Positions 60,684 to 64,000 of a stretch of DNA of 64,000 nt are shown here, piece by piece. A program made the translations under genes and the position numbers. The stretch spans positions 64,290,911 to 64,354,910 of the forward strand of contig OX419760.1 of assembly GCA_948567375.1 (NCBI GenBank). The letters run 5' to 3'. The notes under the pieces were generated by a model. The model worked only from the letters and a program-made list of their open reading frames with translations, did not search any database and was not told where the DNA came from. The DNA comes from Lunularia cruciata. Taxonomy: Eukaryota; Streptophyta; Marchantiopsida; Lunulariales; Lunulariaceae. Within the stretch, counting starts at the first letter, position 1; the number at the start of each line of letters is the position of its first letter.

Positions 60684-60883
60684 ACAACGCATGGCGTTTT
60701 GTGTTTGATTGCAAGATCTCCAAAGAATATCCGTATAAGGTTCCTGGATGGAAGAAAATCGAGCGTCTGCTTCCTGCAGACTCTTCCACGGATATAACTC
60801 TCATATTCAGAGTCACTCATCCTGTTGGTGATAATCCGACCATTTGCTCAATCAAAGAGGCACGAGTCGATCTGAGTCCCTAG
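60668..60883 (+). CDS. Hypothetical open frame, convergent with PRMT10
   Basis: 71 codons: AWRFVFDCKISKEYPYKVPG, WKKIERLLPADSSTDITLIF, RVTHPVGDNPTICSIKEARV, DLSP, stop. Codon use is balanced and CpG-rich. The stop lies 20 bp from the stop of the convergent methyltransferase gene, so if real the two 3' ends overlap. It may be a last exon of an unknown gene or simply the transcribed 3' UTR region of PRMT10 read antisense. No family is recognised. Confidence 0.3.
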   Translation: MISLLHNAWRFVFDCKISKEYPYKVPGWKKIERLLPADSSTDITLIFRVTHPVGDNPTICSIKEARVDLSP

Positions 60884-60902
60884 TAAACTGTCCCTGAGTC
60901 GA

Positions 60903-63152
<2,250 letters not shown>

Positions 63153-64000
63153 CTTCATCACACACAGAGGCACTGATATCACAATGCATGAACCTCTAAA
63201 AAGTCAGCCACGACACCAGAATGAGCTGAGCAAAAAGCAATCGCAACAAAGATCTTGTCTAGTAGAAACCAGTGCAGCAGTGACGGAGAGTGAATGTTTT
63301 GACAAACATGAGGCACCCTAAGAATGAGCAGAGAACCGGCCCGATAATCTCTCTTGTTTTGTTCAATCAACCCTAAGGTACCGGAGTACACCTTACAGAT
63401 GAATGACTTGACTGAATCGCTAGAGAGAAACTGCTCAAAACTTAAAGGGTGGTGAGAAGGAGGTGTTTGGTGCAGCGCATCATATCTCTATGCGAGAAAG
63501 GGCACCACCTCCACATTAAATAATTGAGCTAATGTTGGAGTCTTCACCATCTTTCACTTACATCTACTTCTCGTGAAGAAAGACCTAGTGCCCAGAACTG
63601 CAACGCAGTTGAGTGAACCCTGATGTACGCTCCTACAAGATCCGGAGTATCATCTTTACGTGCTGAGAAGCGTCTTCTTCAGCACCAAGGGGAGAACAGA
63701 GGCAAAGACTGGAAGATGAGGCTTTAAGTTTCACTATCCACAGGGCAAAATGGCCATGTATAGAAGACAAGCAGGGGTAAGTGTGTTGTGAGCAAAATCT
63801 TGCCTTCTGATCAGCAGCTATGCCCGTGAGCTTTAGGCTAAGATAAAAGTGGGGTTAACTTGGAACATCACTTGAGATTACACTCCAAACGAACAAAAAC
63901 AGCGCGAGATAAATCAACATCATGTAAAATTGCAGAAATTAAAGACATTGCTCGATCAGCTCGGGCACACTGTCCACCTCCACAATTTCTCAGACGCAAA
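63153..64000 (-). other. Probable PRMT10 intron reaching the window edge
   Basis: Neither strand shows the N-terminal PRMT10 exon pattern (YxxYxxLxxHxxML-like). If the gene is complete, this stretch is intron. Other short frames here are not supported. Confidence 0.5.

Overview
The window reads as nuclear DNA of a land plant. The reasons are split genes with GT-AG introns, a plant-type protein arginine methyltransferase (PRMT10 class), the 3' end of a plastid phytoene desaturase gene, and a dense load of decayed LTR retrotransposons. An R2-like non-LTR retroelement family with a restriction-like endonuclease domain hints at a non-flowering lineage (moss, liverwort, fern or similar), but that is inference and I cannot name the species. 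Apart from the secreted-protein gene at 26.9 kb and the methyltransferase at 60.9-63.2 kb, nearly everything recognisable is repeat-derived and broken by stops and frameshifts.

Layout. 0-2.3 kb: the integrase and chromodomain end plus 3' LTR of a Ty3/gypsy element. 2.3-16.1 kb: AT-rich, CpG-poor, gene-free DNA holding fragments of two uncharacterised repeat families, called here family X (10.7-11.4 kb) and family Y (13.3-16 kb). 16.2-20.4 kb: a CpG-richer island with LINE tails, a tandem repeat and unassigned gene-like open frames. 20.4-26.2 kb: AT-rich DNA with short tandem duplications and a LINE copy. 26.4-28.8 kb: an intact intronless gene for a secreted six-cysteine protein with a TATA box. 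29.9-35.8 kb: a cluster of LINE copies around a two-exon remnant of phytoene desaturase. 35.8-38.2 kb: AT-rich filler. 38.2-59.6 kb: a CpG-poor retroelement block with a Ty3/gypsy RT-RNase H fragment, a PIF/Harbinger transposase fragment, another family Y copy, a complete but dead 5-kb Ty1/copia element with both LTRs, and two tandem family X copies. 59.7-64 kb: an abrupt switch to CpG-rich DNA containing six exons of PRMT10 on the minus strand, whose N-terminal exons lie beyond the right edge.

The most notable observations are these. (1) At least twelve 5'-truncated copies of one LINE family share a 3' end with a pyrimidine-rich terminus and two small hairpins; the ORF stop codon sits at the top of the first hairpin, and paired substitutions keep its stem. 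(2) Those copies lie only in the CpG-richer, gene-like parts of the window, while LTR elements fill the CpG-poor parts. (3) Family X encodes a conserved protein start followed by a long coiled-coil region that I cannot match to any known transposon protein, and it occurs as a tandem pair at 52-58 kb. (4) The phytoene desaturase remnant keeps an intron, so it arose at DNA level and not by retroposition.
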